The notes under the pieces are model-generated. The model did no database searches. It was not told the DNA's origin and was given only the letters and a program-made list of their open reading frames with translations. This document shows, one piece after another, positions 54,528 through 63,295 of a DNA stretch of 64,000 nucleotides. Where the stretch lies: assembly GCF_025398735.1 (NCBI RefSeq), contig NZ_CP104694.1, positions 2,691,001 to 2,755,000 of the forward strand, written 5' to 3'. The DNA is from Tahibacter amnicola. GTDB taxonomy: Bacteria; Pseudomonadota; Gammaproteobacteria; Xanthomonadales; Rhodanobacteraceae. Each line of letters starts with the position of its first letter. Position 1 is the first letter of the stretch. The position numbers and the translations under genes are program-made.

Positions 54528-55121
54528 TCAGTCTGCGTTGCTGGCGCTTGCGCTCTGCTCGCAACGGACCGCTTTCGCATAGGGATCGTTGAAGCACTGC
54601 TCCAGCTTTGACAGCGCATCGAGTAGTCCCCGGTTGGCTTTGACCGCGGGAACGTTCGGTTCTGCCTGGATGGCGGACGCGAGCTGGACCTTCTGTCTGG
54701 CGAATTCGGCTTTGTCTGCCTGCCAGTACGCGATAGTTGCCAATGCGAATTCGTTCCAGCGATAGCCGAACGTGAGGACGTCGTCCGCGGGGCGCAGGCC
54801 ATGGGCCTTGCCGATCTTTGCGGCTTCGGCGTTCTCGCCACCGAATGCCAGTGATTGCGCCTGATGCCAGTACAACAGGCGGTCCGGTTCTTTCTGCAGT
54901 GCAATATAGCGCCGGATGAGTTCACCAGCTTCCCGATAACAGCCGGCATCAGACAGCGCGCGCCAGCCGTTGCCCGGAGTCTGGTCGAATGCCTTGTAGG
55001 GCAAGGCAAGGTCAGATTTCGCCCGTTCTTCGAGCTGCTCTGCGCAGGAGGTTGCCGACGCGGGGTTGACCCAGAGCAAGGCGGCCAGCAGGCCCGTGGC
55101 CAGAAACAGGTGATTCTTCAT
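54528..55121 (-). CDS. Exported helical protein of unknown function
   Basis: This is a 197-residue protein with a signal peptide (MKNHLFLATGLLAALLWVNP). The mature chain is helical and looks TPR-like: DAGCYREAGELIRRYIALQK, YWHQAQSLAFGGENAEAAKI and GYRWNEFALATIAYWQADKA. The C-terminus has one Cys pair. GAGGGAC precedes the start at 55121. Confidence 0.7.
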   Translation of the reverse strand: MKNHLFLATGLLAALLWVNPASATSCAEQLEERAKSDLALPYKAFDQTPGNGWRALSDAGCYREAGELIRRYIALQKEPDRLLYWHQAQSLAFGGENAEAAKIGKAHGLRPADDVLTFGYRWNEFALATIAYWQADKAEFARQKVQLASAIQAEPNVPAVKANRGLLDALSKLEQCFNDPYAKAVRCEQSASASNAD

Positions 55122-55266
55122 GCGTGCATGTCCCTCAGCCAGGAGTTGGCGACGCATAGAAGAGGGCAGACGTGAATAGTTCCGTAGCGGTGGCGCGACG
55201 CGCCTACCACCAGCGCAGGGTCTTACCGCGTCCCGCACTGTTGCAGTGCGGGACGCGGCACGGTCT

Positions 55267-58200
55267 TCAATTCGCCTGGAAGCCGTTGGCGAAGATGCGG
55301 TCGGCCACCGTTACGGTGTGAGCCACGGAGGTCGAGGCGGTCTCGTAGTTGGCGTCACCGCCGTAGGCTACGGCGAGGTTGTCGCTGCCTTCCGCCGTCA
55401 TCACCAGGTTGCAGGACGTCGCCGGCAGCGTGATCGTGCAGCTGGTCGTGCTGCGCGGTGCGCTGACGGTTACGACGCCGGTGGCGGCCGCGGCGCCAGC
55501 GGGTGTCGACAAAGCGATCGTGACCATGACACTGGTACCGGTCACCGACGGGCTGGGCGAGTGCGACACGACCGAAAGACCTGGCGTGGCCTTGTCCACC
55601 ACATGCTGGAAACCCAGGCTGGTCGCTGTGTTGTAGCTGGCATCGCCACCGTAGCTGGCCGTCAGCGTCTTGGTACCGGCTGTCGTGGAGTTCAGGGAAC
55701 AGCTGCCCGAACCGTTGGACAAGGTGACCTGGCATTGCGCGCTGCCGTCGGAGACGGTGACCGTCCCGCTGGGCGTCGCGGCCGCACCATTGGCCGTGAC
55801 GCTTACGCTGTAGGGCTCACCGACGAGCGTGCTGTCGGGCGTGGACGACTGGATGACCACGATCGGATTCGCCTTGCTCACCGTGTGCGTTTCCGTGTCG
55901 CTGCTGGTGGCGAAATTGGCGTCGCCGCCATAGTTCGCGGTCAGTGTCTTGGTGCCGGTCGTGGTCGAGGTGAGATCGCAACTGCCGCTGCCGCTGCTCA
56001 AGGTGGCGTTACACGTGGTGCTGCCATCGCCGATCGTGACCGTACCGGTTGGCGTGCCGGCCGAACTGCTCACGGAAACACTGACCGTATAGGCCTGCCC
56101 GACGGCCGAGGGGTTCGGCGTATGCGTGCCGATGGTCGTGGTGGTCGACGCCTTGTTCACGGTGTGCGTTTCGGTGTCGCCGCTGGTGGTGAAATTCGCA
56201 TCGCCGCCGTAGTTCGCGGTCAACGTCTTGGTGCCCGCGGTCGTGGAGGTGAGGCTGCAGCTGCCTGATCCGCTGGAGAGCGTCGCGTTGCAGCTGACGC
56301 TGCCGTCGCCGATCGTGACCGAACCAGTCGGCGTGCCGCCCGTGCTGCTGACGCTGATGTTCACCGTATACGCCTGGCCGACGACCGACGGGCTGGGGTT
56401 GTGCGTGCCGATGGTCGTGGTGGTCGACGCCTTGTTCACCGCATGCGTCTCGGTGTCGCTGCTGGTAGTGAAGTTCGCATCGCCGCCGTAGTTCGCGGTC
56501 AATGTCTTGGTACCCGCGGTCGTGGAGGTGAGGCTGCAGCTGCCTGATCCGCTGGAGAGCGTCGCGTTGCAGCTGGCGCTGCCGTCACCGATCGTCACGG
56601 TGCCAGTCGGCGTGCCACCCGTGCTGCTGACGCTGACGTTCACCGTATACGCCTGGCCGACTGTCGACGGGTCGGGCGTATGCGTGCCGATGGTCGTGGT
56701 GGTCGACGCCTTGTTCACCGTATGCGTCTCGGTGTCGCTGCTGGTAGTGAAGTTCGCATCGCCGCCGTAGTTCGCGGTCAATGTCTTGGTGCCCGCGGTC
56801 GTGGAGGTGAGGCTGCAGCTGCCTGATCCGCTGGAGAGCGTCGCGTTGCAGCTGGCGCTGCCGTCACCGATCGTCACGGTGCCAGTCGGCGTGCCGCCCG
56901 TGCTGCTGACGCTGATGTTCACCGTATACGCCTGGCCGACTGTCGACGGGTCGGGCGTATGGGTACCGATCGTCGTCGTGGTCGATGCCTTGTTCACCGT
57001 GTGCGTTTCCGTGTCACTGCTGGTGGCGAAGGTCGTGTCGCCGCCGTAGCTGGCTGTCAACGTTCTGCTGCCGGCGGTGGTCGAGGTAAGGCTGCAGCTG
57101 CCGTTTCCGGCAGACAGGGTTGCATTGCAGCTGGCGCTGCCGTCACCGATCGTGACCGTACCCGTCGGCGTTCCGCCGGTGCCGGTGACGCTGACATTGA
57201 CGGTGTAGGCCTGGCCCACGGTCGACGGGTGCGGATTGTGCGTGCCGATGGTCGTCGTCGAGGCGACCTTGTTCACCGTGTGGGTTTCCGTGTCGCTGCT
57301 GGTGTTGAAATTGGCGTCCCCGCCATAGTCGGCCGTCAGCGTCTTCGTGCCGGACGTCGTCGACGTCAGGCTGCAGCTGCCCGCGCCACTGCCGAGCGTG
57401 GCGTTGCAGCTGACGCTGCCGTCGCTGATGGTGACCGTGCCGGTCGGCGTGCCGGCCGTGCTGGTCACGCTCACGTTCACCGTGTAAGCCTGCCCGACCG
57501 TCGACGGATGCGGATTGTGCGTTCCGATCGTCGTCGTCGTGGCCGCCTTGTTTACCGTGTGCGATTCGGTATCGCTGCTGCTGTTGAAGTTGCTGTCTCC
57601 ACCGTAATTGGCCGTCAGCGTCTTGGTGCCGGCCGTGGTCGAGGTCAGGCTGCAGCTGCCGGCGCCGCTGGAGAGCGTCGCATTGCAGCTCGTCGCGCCG
57701 TCGCCGATGGTGACGGTACCGGTCGGCGTGCCGCCCGAGCCGGTCACGCTGACGTTCACGGTGTAGGACTGGCCCACCGTGGAGGGATGCGGATTGTGTG
57801 TGCCGATCGTCGTCGTCGACGCCGTCTTGCCCACCGTGTGGGATTCGGTATCCGATGCGCTGGTGAAAAGCGTGTCGCCGCTGTAGGTGGCCGTGAGCGT
57901 CTTGGTGCCGGCAGTGGTCGACGTCAGGTTGCAGCTGCCGCTGCCGCTGGAGAGGGTGATGTTGCAGCTGGCGCTACCATCGCTGACTGACACGGTGCCG
58001 CCGGGCGTACCGCCTGTACCTGCTACCGTGACGTTCACGGCGTAGGCCTGTCCTACCGCCGAGGGATCCGGCGAATGGGACGTAATGGTGACGGTCGGCG
58101 TGCGTTGCGTGACCGTGTGCGTCACGGTAGCGCTGGTGCTGCTGTCAAAACCTTCAAAACCCAGATAGTTCGCGGTCAGCGTCCTGGTGCCCGGCGTCGG

Positions 58201-59376
58201 CGCACTCATCGAACAACTGCCGCTGCCGCTGGACAAGGTACCGGTACACGTGTTCGTTCCGTCGCTCACCTCGACGGTGCCGGTCGGCGTGGTGGTTGGC
58301 GAGGCGGTGTTCCGCGTGACGGTAAAGCTGACCGTATAGTTCGTGCCGAATGGTTGGTTGTCCGGCGTGTGGCCCGTGATCGCCGTGCTCGTGTTCTGCG
58401 ACTCGCTGAAGTACCAGGCGGCCGTTGGCGAGAAGGTCAGTGCGGCCGAGGTGACGCGCGCATGGTTGCTGGTGAAGATCGTGCCGCCGGTGGAACACGC
58501 GGCGAACGAAGTGCCTGCGTTGAATTCCGCCGTGATATCGCAGGATTCGGCGACCCCGATGTAGTTGAGCTGCATCGTGTAGTCGTCACTGGTGCCGGCG
58601 GTCATGTCGATACCCGACGCGGCGAGCTTGAAGGTGGCCATGTCTTCGGCCGTCAGGCGGCGCTGCGCCTCGTCCGTGTACTGGCCCTGCTGCATCGACG
58701 ATTCGGTATTGGTGTAGCCGAGTGCTGCAAGGACGCTGCGGTCCGCGTTGGCCGGGAACAGGTGCCCGGCGGGCAGGTTGGCCACCGTGCGGGTATAGGT
58801 GGTCTGATCAATGATCGCCGGATAGGAAAGGGGATCGTTGACGCCGGTGCGGAACCAGTACAGGTTGACGTCGTCTCCGCGCACGTCATCGCGTGAGCCG
58901 TGCAGCGTGTCGGTGCCCGCACCCTGGTCAAAGACCGCATTCGTGCCCTTACCGGACTTGGTGCCGTTGGCCGCCGGATCCGACAGCGCCGATTCCGTCG
59001 CATGATTCGGATGCGCAAGGCCCACGCAGTGCCCCAATTCGTGCAGCAGCACCGATTCCAGGTCCACCTGGCTGCTGCCGATATCGTTATTGGCGTTGAG
59101 GCCCAGGTTGTTGGTCGAAACCCGCTGGGCGTTCCAGGTGCGGATCGCCTTCTGGACCGTGTTTCCAAATTGCGCGGCGGTTGCGCCGGAGGGCAGGACG
59201 GTGGTCTTGATGCACACGCTCAGGGTGCGCTGGCCGCCCGCACCGGTGTAACCAGTCGGATGTGTGATGAGATTGGGAGAGGACTCGCTGGCGAAGATAT
59301 AGGGCCCTGCCTGTGCGGCAGCGGCGAACAGCGGCGAGACCAGCAGCGCGCCCAGGCGCAGGAACCGGCGGTTCAT
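55267..59376 (-). CDS. Exported metzincin-like metalloprotease with about eleven Ig-like repeats
   Basis: This is a 1369-residue protein with a signal peptide (LGALLVSPLFAAAAQA). The N-terminal domain holds HELGHCVGLAH (His112, Glu113, His116, Gly119, His122), the zinc site of metzincins such as matrixins. About eleven Ig-like (Big_3_5-type) repeats of ~93 residues follow, each starting like TTIGTHNPHPSTVGQAYTV and ending with a G-D-x-x-F/Y strand. The C-terminus is ADRIFANGFQAN, a variant of the shared tail. It is probably secreted, with the repeats as a spacer or binding stalk. The ATG overlaps the stop of the upstream small gene in the form ATGA, so the two are translationally coupled. Repeats 6-9 are nearly identical at the DNA level. 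Confidence 0.88.
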   Translation of the reverse strand: MNRRFLRLGALLVSPLFAAAAQAGPYIFASESSPNLITHPTGYTGAGGQRTLSVCIKTTVLPSGATAAQFGNTVQKAIRTWNAQRVSTNNLGLNANNDIGSSQVDLESVLLHELGHCVGLAHPNHATESALSDPAANGTKSGKGTNAVFDQGAGTDTLHGSRDDVRGDDVNLYWFRTGVNDPLSYPAIIDQTTYTRTVANLPAGHLFPANADRSVLAALGYTNTESSMQQGQYTDEAQRRLTAEDMATFKLAASGIDMTAGTSDDYTMQLNYIGVAESCDITAEFNAGTSFAACSTGGTIFTSNHARVTSAALTFSPTAAWYFSESQNTSTAITGHTPDNQPFGTNYTVSFTVTRNTASPTTTPTGTVEVSDGTNTCTGTLSSGSGSCSMSAPTPGTRTLTANYLGFEGFDSSTSATVTHTVTQRTPTVTITSHSPDPSAVGQAYAVNVTVAGTGGTPGGTVSVSDGSASCNITLSSGSGSCNLTSTTAGTKTLTATYSGDTLFTSASDTESHTVGKTASTTTIGTHNPHPSTVGQSYTVNVSVTGSGGTPTGTVTIGDGATSCNATLSSGAGSCSLTSTTAGTKTLTANYGGDSNFNSSSDTESHTVNKAATTTTIGTHNPHPSTVGQAYTVNVSVTSTAGTPTGTVTISDGSVSCNATLGSGAGSCSLTSTTSGTKTLTADYGGDANFNTSSDTETHTVNKVASTTTIGTHNPHPSTVGQAYTVNVSVTGTGGTPTGTVTIGDGSASCNATLSAGNGSCSLTSTTAGSRTLTASYGGDTTFATSSDTETHTVNKASTTTTIGTHTPDPSTVGQAYTVNISVSSTGGTPTGTVTIGDGSASCNATLSSGSGSCSLTSTTAGTKTLTANYGGDANFTTSSDTETHTVNKASTTTTIGTHTPDPSTVGQAYTVNVSVSSTGGTPTGTVTIGDGSASCNATLSSGSGSCSLTSTTAGTKTLTANYGGDANFTTSSDTETHAVNKASTTTTIGTHNPSPSVVGQAYTVNISVSSTGGTPTGSVTIGDGSVSCNATLSSGSGSCSLTSTTAGTKTLTANYGGDANFTTSGDTETHTVNKASTTTTIGTHTPNPSAVGQAYTVSVSVSSSAGTPTGTVTIGDGSTTCNATLSSGSGSCDLTSTTTGTKTLTANYGGDANFATSSDTETHTVSKANPIVVIQSSTPDSTLVGEPYSVSVTANGAAATPSGTVTVSDGSAQCQVTLSNGSGSCSLNSTTAGTKTLTASYGGDASYNTATSLGFQHVVDKATPGLSVVSHSPSPSVTGTSVMVTIALSTPAGAAAATGVVTVSAPRSTTSCTITLPATSCNLVMTAEGSDNLAVAYGGDANYETASTSVAHTVTVADRIFANGFQAN
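55860..58090 (-). repeat. Tandem 279-bp coding repeats
   Basis: The same DNA pattern recurs every 279 bp (for example near 55883, 56162, 56441, 56720, 57000, 57279, 57558 and 57837), each unit encoding one Ig-like repeat of 93 residues. The units from about 56160 to 57000 are nearly identical. They are coding repeats, not a CRISPR array or a transposon. The near-identity suggests recent unit duplication or gene conversion, so copy number may vary between strains. Confidence 0.85.
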
Positions 59377-59933
59377 CGGGCCACCTCCGCAACCTTGGCC
59401 TTGCCATCATGCGCGGCGACGGCGCGCATCTGCTCGACGAAGCGGACCAGTCCGGTGTACTGGGAAATTTCCTTGTAGCGGTGCGCGCTCTGCTGCAGCG
59501 CGTACCACTCGATGACCTGGGCCTTGCCGCCCTGGTTGATCAGAATCCGGGTCACGTCCCCGTCGGAGACTTCAAAGAGAGCCGGCTGGTCGACCCGCAG
59601 CCCGCTGCGCAACATCTGTTCGTGGTTAGCAACGGCAGTTTCGAGCGCGGCCGTGTCCAGATCGGCCAATCGGTGTTCGACCACGGTCTGGGCGAGCGCG
59701 TCGAATTCCTTGGTTCCGAGCTGGCGCTGGTAGATGCCTGCGCGGACGTCGAAGCTGCCATAGCGAATCGTCGCGCATCCGTCCGGACTCACGTCGACGG
59801 TTTCAGCCGCCTCGCTGCCGGCATATTCCGAAGCGATGATTTCCAGGGTCAGCCAGGGTTTGGCGTCGCCGGCACAGGTCGCGTGCGCAGCAGGAACGAG
59901 CAGCAGCAAGGCCGCGGTCAGAACGAAACGCAT
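59373..59933 (-). CDS. Small exported protein coupled to the metalloprotease gene
   Basis: This is a 186-residue protein with a signal peptide (MRFVLTAALLLLVPAAHATC) and AGGGGGAAA before the ATG at 59933. The mature chain includes IRYGSFDVRAGIYQRQLGTK and DQPALFEVSDGDVTRILINQ and looks like a small alpha/beta domain. No family is recognised. Its stop overlaps the protease ATG, so the two are made in step. It could be an inhibitor, chaperone or cofactor of the protease, but nothing in the sequence proves this. Confidence 0.75.
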   Translation of the reverse strand: MRFVLTAALLLLVPAAHATCAGDAKPWLTLEIIASEYAGSEAAETVDVSPDGCATIRYGSFDVRAGIYQRQLGTKEFDALAQTVVEHRLADLDTAALETAVANHEQMLRSGLRVDQPALFEVSDGDVTRILINQGGKAQVIEWYALQQSAHRYKEISQYTGLVRFVEQMRAVAAHDGKAKVAEVAR

Positions 59934-60341
59934 TGAATTTCCCCCTTGTCGAAACGTGGACCCTGGCGGGTCCCCTGTTCCTGGCGACCCATCCTGGCGC
60001 CAGAAAATGCCGCGTACAGCAAGAAACGCACCAGCGGGGCAGTCCTGTAGCCCGCGTCCGCGGCCGGATACTAGGGACCAATTGTGCAGATACGGTGTAG
60101 GTGTTCTGGATGACCGGGCCGTTCCGACGCCTTGCGTCTGCGGTGCGGCGGCAGTATTCCGCCGGCCTGGCGGGGAAATCTCTGACCAGGATCGGAACAC
60201 CCTCGTGGGAATTTCCTGCGGACCGGATGGCAAGCACGGTACCGAGGTTGTCGCGTTGGATCCTGTGGCGGCGATGCGCGAGCCGGTACGGTGTGCTCAC
60301 CGGCGCCGTCGCGCCATCGCAGCGCGGAAGGTGGATCTGCC
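59934..60341. other. Divergent intergenic region
   Basis: This 408-bp region separates the metalloprotease operon from the alpha/beta hydrolase gene and must hold both promoters. No other feature was supported. Confidence 0.4.
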
Positions 60342-61229
60342 ATGAGCCCCGATTTCGTTCCAGATGATCAGTTTCTCACTTTAGGCGGGAACCGGATTCG
60401 CTACTGGAGCGCCGGTGAACAGGGCACGTCAGTCGTACTGGTGCATGCATTGGGCGCATCGATCGAGTACTGGGGACGTGTGATAGGCCCGCTGGCAACG
60501 CATCACCGGGTGTTTGCCCTGGACCTCCTGGGATTTGGACAGAGTGACAAACCCGAGGTGGCGTACGCGGAGCCGCTCCTGGCCGGGGTCGTCCGTGAAT
60601 TCGTGGATGCGTTGCGACTGCAGCGGTTCGCACTGGTCGGCAATTCCATGGGGGGCGCCGTCGCGCAACGAGTGACGCGCGACATTCGGGATCGCGTCTC
60701 GCGGTTGATCCTGGTGTGCGCGGGCGGTCTTGGCTATGGCATCAGCCGGCGCGTCTGCGCACTGAGCCTTCCACTGCTGGGTGAATGGGTTTCGCGGCCA
60801 CGCAAGGCGTTCGTCGACCGTCTTGTGAAAGGATGTGTCGCCCAGCAGGACGCGGTGGCGCCCTCGCTGCTCGATGCTGCGCTACGCTATTTCCAGAGTC
60901 CCGGCGCACACCAGGCGTTTCTCCGGACCTTGCGAAATGGTATTGGTTTCCGCGGTCAGCGGGCCGCCATCGTGGATGCGCACCGTGCGGCCTTTCCGGC
61001 CCTGCCACCCACGCTGGTGATGTGGGGCGATTGCGATCCGCTCATTCCCTTCGACTATGCCGATGCCATCGGGAACATTCCGCACCGGCAGGTGCACCGT
61101 TTCGCCGATTGTGGTCACTATCCCCAGCTGGAGCATCCCGGTGAGTTCTGTCGCGTGACGCTGAACTTCCTGCGCGAACAGCAGGATGCCGCCCTCGACG
61201 GATATCAGCCGCTCACTGCCGCCAGGTAG
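60342..61229 (+). CDS. Alpha/beta hydrolase
   Basis: This is a 295-residue serine hydrolase. The nucleophile is in GNSMGG, the acid in WGDCDPLIP and the catalytic His in DCGHYPQLEHP. VLVHALGASIEYWG and LDLLGFGQSDKP are the strands usual in the epoxide hydrolase / C-C bond hydrolase branch of the fold. It has no signal peptide. The substrate is not known. AAGGTGG precedes the ATG at 60342. The last 25 bp overlap the convergent MBL gene. Confidence 0.88.
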   Translation: MSPDFVPDDQFLTLGGNRIRYWSAGEQGTSVVLVHALGASIEYWGRVIGPLATHHRVFALDLLGFGQSDKPEVAYAEPLLAGVVREFVDALRLQRFALVGNSMGGAVAQRVTRDIRDRVSRLILVCAGGLGYGISRRVCALSLPLLGEWVSRPRKAFVDRLVKGCVAQQDAVAPSLLDAALRYFQSPGAHQAFLRTLRNGIGFRGQRAAIVDAHRAAFPALPPTLVMWGDCDPLIPFDYADAIGNIPHRQVHRFADCGHYPQLEHPGEFCRVTLNFLREQQDAALDGYQPLTAAR

Positions 61230-62011
61230 CGTTCGAACGATGCTTCTACGGCCGCGTCTGCGCCGCCCCGGATATTGCGTCCCCAGGAAAAGCCGAACAC
61301 ATCCTCGAATGCCAGGCCGGCAATGCGCGCACGCATGGCCCGAACGTCGCCCGGCTTCATGGGAATGAAATTGGGATAGCTGTACATGAAGCTGACGTGC
61401 CGCCGGTCGGAAACCACCTGCAGCGCATCACCGGGAAACAGTGCGCCACCAGCGCGCGGCCCGCGTCGCCAGTGCAGCGCCGTGCTACCTGGAAAATGGC
61501 CGCCGCAGCGGATTAGCGTAACATCGTCGGAGAGCGCCAGCGCATCGCCTTCCCAGAATTCAATCTGCTGCGTGGGGCGCCGGACCCATTCCCGGTCGGC
61601 GGCGTGAAGCAGGATGGGAACGCCACCCAGCGCCTCGCTCCATTCCACCATGGACGAATAGAAGTGCGGGTGTGAAATCACGATCCGGTCGACGCCGCCG
61701 CGCTCGTTCAAGGCGGCAACTGCCTCTGCCGTCACCAGGCTCACGCATTCCCACAAGAGGTTGCCGGCGTCGGTTGGCAGCAGCAGTGCCCGCTGGGGGA
61801 TGGCGAAATCGGGCGAAACTGCGATACCAAACAATCCGTCATCCTCCTCCAGACGCAGCGAACAGCGCTCCGTCAGCGCTTCGTGGGTGGTCCAGCGCTG
61901 TCCATTCCAGCCGACGTACTGGCGTTCGTCGTTACAGATGACGCAACACGCGGGGGGCGCGGGCGTTGGCGCGTATTGCGTACCGCAGGTCTCGCACAGG
62001 AAGCAAGGCAT
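61205..62011 (-). CDS. MBL-fold protein with N-terminal zinc-ribbon-like cysteines
   Basis: This is a 268-residue protein starting MPCFLCETCGTQYAPTPAPP, with Cys at 3, 6, 9, 22, 23 and 26 that look like a zinc ribbon. An MBL domain follows. The first metal motif is SHPHFYSSMVEW, in which the usual H-x-H-x-D-H is altered (the Asp-His pair is replaced), followed by CGGHFPGSTALHW and LFPGDALQVV. Loss of the second part of the motif suggests one metal or another activity. The start at 62011 is set by the N-terminal Cys pattern; the frame is open upstream. Confidence 0.8.
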   Translation of the reverse strand: MPCFLCETCGTQYAPTPAPPACCVICNDERQYVGWNGQRWTTHEALTERCSLRLEEDDGLFGIAVSPDFAIPQRALLLPTDAGNLLWECVSLVTAEAVAALNERGGVDRIVISHPHFYSSMVEWSEALGGVPILLHAADREWVRRPTQQIEFWEGDALALSDDVTLIRCGGHFPGSTALHWRRGPRAGGALFPGDALQVVSDRRHVSFMYSYPNFIPMKPGDVRAMRARIAGLAFEDVFGFSWGRNIRGGADAAVEASFERYLAAVSG

Positions 62012-62281
62012 TGTTGATGACGACGTCGCGCCCGCCGTGGGGCAGTGCAGCCACTGTACGCGGGGCGACTGGTGTGTGATGCACCAGAAGGTGCGAATCC
62101 CGGGGATCCAGTCCGCGGCGTGAGCGGCGCGGGGTCTTCCGTACGAAAAGCGCCTTTCGCCGCGCCCGTTCTCGCAAATACCACGGCTGCTTAACTCACG
62201 AGGGCGCATGGTGTGCTGACGCGGTGCGGGATCGGTGAGTCAGGTGCCGGTCGCGGTGCTGGCGGCAACGGAGAAAACACC

Positions 62282-62608
62282 ATGAACAGTTTCACGCTCA
62301 CCATCGTGGACGACCCGGCCAATACCACTGTGTACAAGGGCCCGGGATTTGCCGCCGCCGTTCGCGCCGAAAAAGTCATCCGTTGCCTGCGCCAGGAATT
62401 CCCAGGCTTCCAGTTCGATACGACGCGTGATGACGCGCTGACCTGGCTGGCCGCCTCGGTGGAGGTGGTGGGCCCTGTCGCCTTCGGTCAATTCCTGGTA
62501 TTTCTGCGGGCATCGTTGCTGCGCTCGGGAACCCGGTTGAGGCCGGATCAGGAAACCGTGGCCCACCAGTGCCGCGTCGTCGATACGGAAGCCTACCGCG
62601 TGGCTTAG
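62282..62608 (+). CDS. Small-protein cassette 2, gene A (unknown function)
   Basis: This is a 108-residue protein starting MNSFTLTIVDDPANTTVYKG. It is the paralogue of the protein at 34930-35289 (41 of 86 residues identical, by eye, no gap). GGAGAAAA gives a good ribosome binding site. There is no signal peptide, membrane helix or known motif. The C-terminal 20 residues (ETVAHQCRVVDTEAYRVA) differ from the paralogue. Gene B follows after a 330-bp space that carries the conserved element. Confidence 0.8.
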   Translation: MNSFTLTIVDDPANTTVYKGPGFAAAVRAEKVIRCLRQEFPGFQFDTTRDDALTWLAASVEVVGPVAFGQFLVFLRASLLRSGTRLRPDQETVAHQCRVVDTEAYRVA

Positions 62609-62938
62609 CGTTCAGGCTGGCACCCTGTGGTGTTCGCCGCGAACGGGAATAACACGCGCTTAACGGTCCTGGGCGCACCGTAGGCCGATTCGGGCGTGCT
62701 CCACGTCCCGGCCGGCCTCAGTGCGGATAGCGCTCTGAGCGAATTTCCCGCCATGACGAGCGTACGTTCTGCGCAATTCTCTACTCATCGGTAGATTGTC
62801 CGGCCCCGGGCGGCGTCACCTGCCTTCCTGCCGGATCAGATCGGCGCCGCCGGGCACAGCGCGGCTCGCCCGATCCGCGCGCTTCCTGGCCGCGGTGCCA
62901 GGAGCGCGGCCTTCAGCCCCGGACGAATGGAGAGTGTC
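62609..62938. other. Spacer between genes A and B of cassette 2
   Basis: This 330-bp spacer holds the conserved element at 62645-62707 and no supported gene. The counterpart of gene C (35337-35606) is absent here. Confidence 0.5.
62645..62707. promoter_or_regulatory. Conserved non-coding element, cassette copy 2
   Basis: This aligns with 34729-34789 (28 of 38 core positions the same). Here it lies between genes A and B, whereas in copy 1 it lies upstream of gene A. It may be a promoter for gene B. The reading direction is not known. Confidence 0.5.
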
Positions 62939-63295
62939 ATGACCTACGACATCGGCGTGGGGCGATGCGTGTCGATCGATGCCGACAGCATCGTTGCCTT
63001 GATCGACAGCGCCGTGCTGCAGAAGCTGCTGCCCGGGCAACCCTGGCAGCGGTTCGGTACCAGCCGGCTGATCGTCTCCCCGGGTGCATGCAGTCGGACG
63101 CGGCCGCCGGTGGTTGCCCAGGAACTCTGGATCGATCGCGCGGCCGTAGCCACGCAGACGGCGGCCTCCGTGGATATCGACGGCAACGGCGTCCTGGTGA
63201 CGGTGAACCTGGGCACGCTTCTGGAAAACCTGGATCCGCTGCGCACTCACGAAGAGAAACCTCGCAAGCGGGTGTGGGAACATCGCGGCATATAG
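62939..63295 (+). CDS. Small-protein cassette 2, gene B (unknown function)
   Basis: This is a 118-residue protein starting MTYDIGVGRCVSIDADSIVA; GGAGAG before 62939 sets the start. It is very close to the protein at 35672-36034 over its whole length, sharing IDSAVL-x-KLLPGQ, WQRFG-x-SRL, CSR-x-RPPVV-x-QEL, ASVD and LLENLDP. It is soluble with no known domain. Conservation over the whole length with many changes in the DNA third positions argues that the protein is under selection. Confidence 0.82.
   Translation: MTYDIGVGRCVSIDADSIVALIDSAVLQKLLPGQPWQRFGTSRLIVSPGACSRTRPPVVAQELWIDRAAVATQTAASVDIDGNGVLVTVNLGTLLENLDPLRTHEEKPRKRVWEHRGI

Noticed and set aside
56959-57990. Gly/Arg/Ala-rich open frames opposite the Ig-repeat gene
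   Set aside because: They repeat with the same 279-bp period because the opposite coding sequence repeats; no independent signal supports them.
55860-58090. Possible CRISPR-like or transposon repeats
   Set aside because: The unit is 279 bp, in frame and codes for Ig-like domains, with no spacers or terminal inverted repeats.
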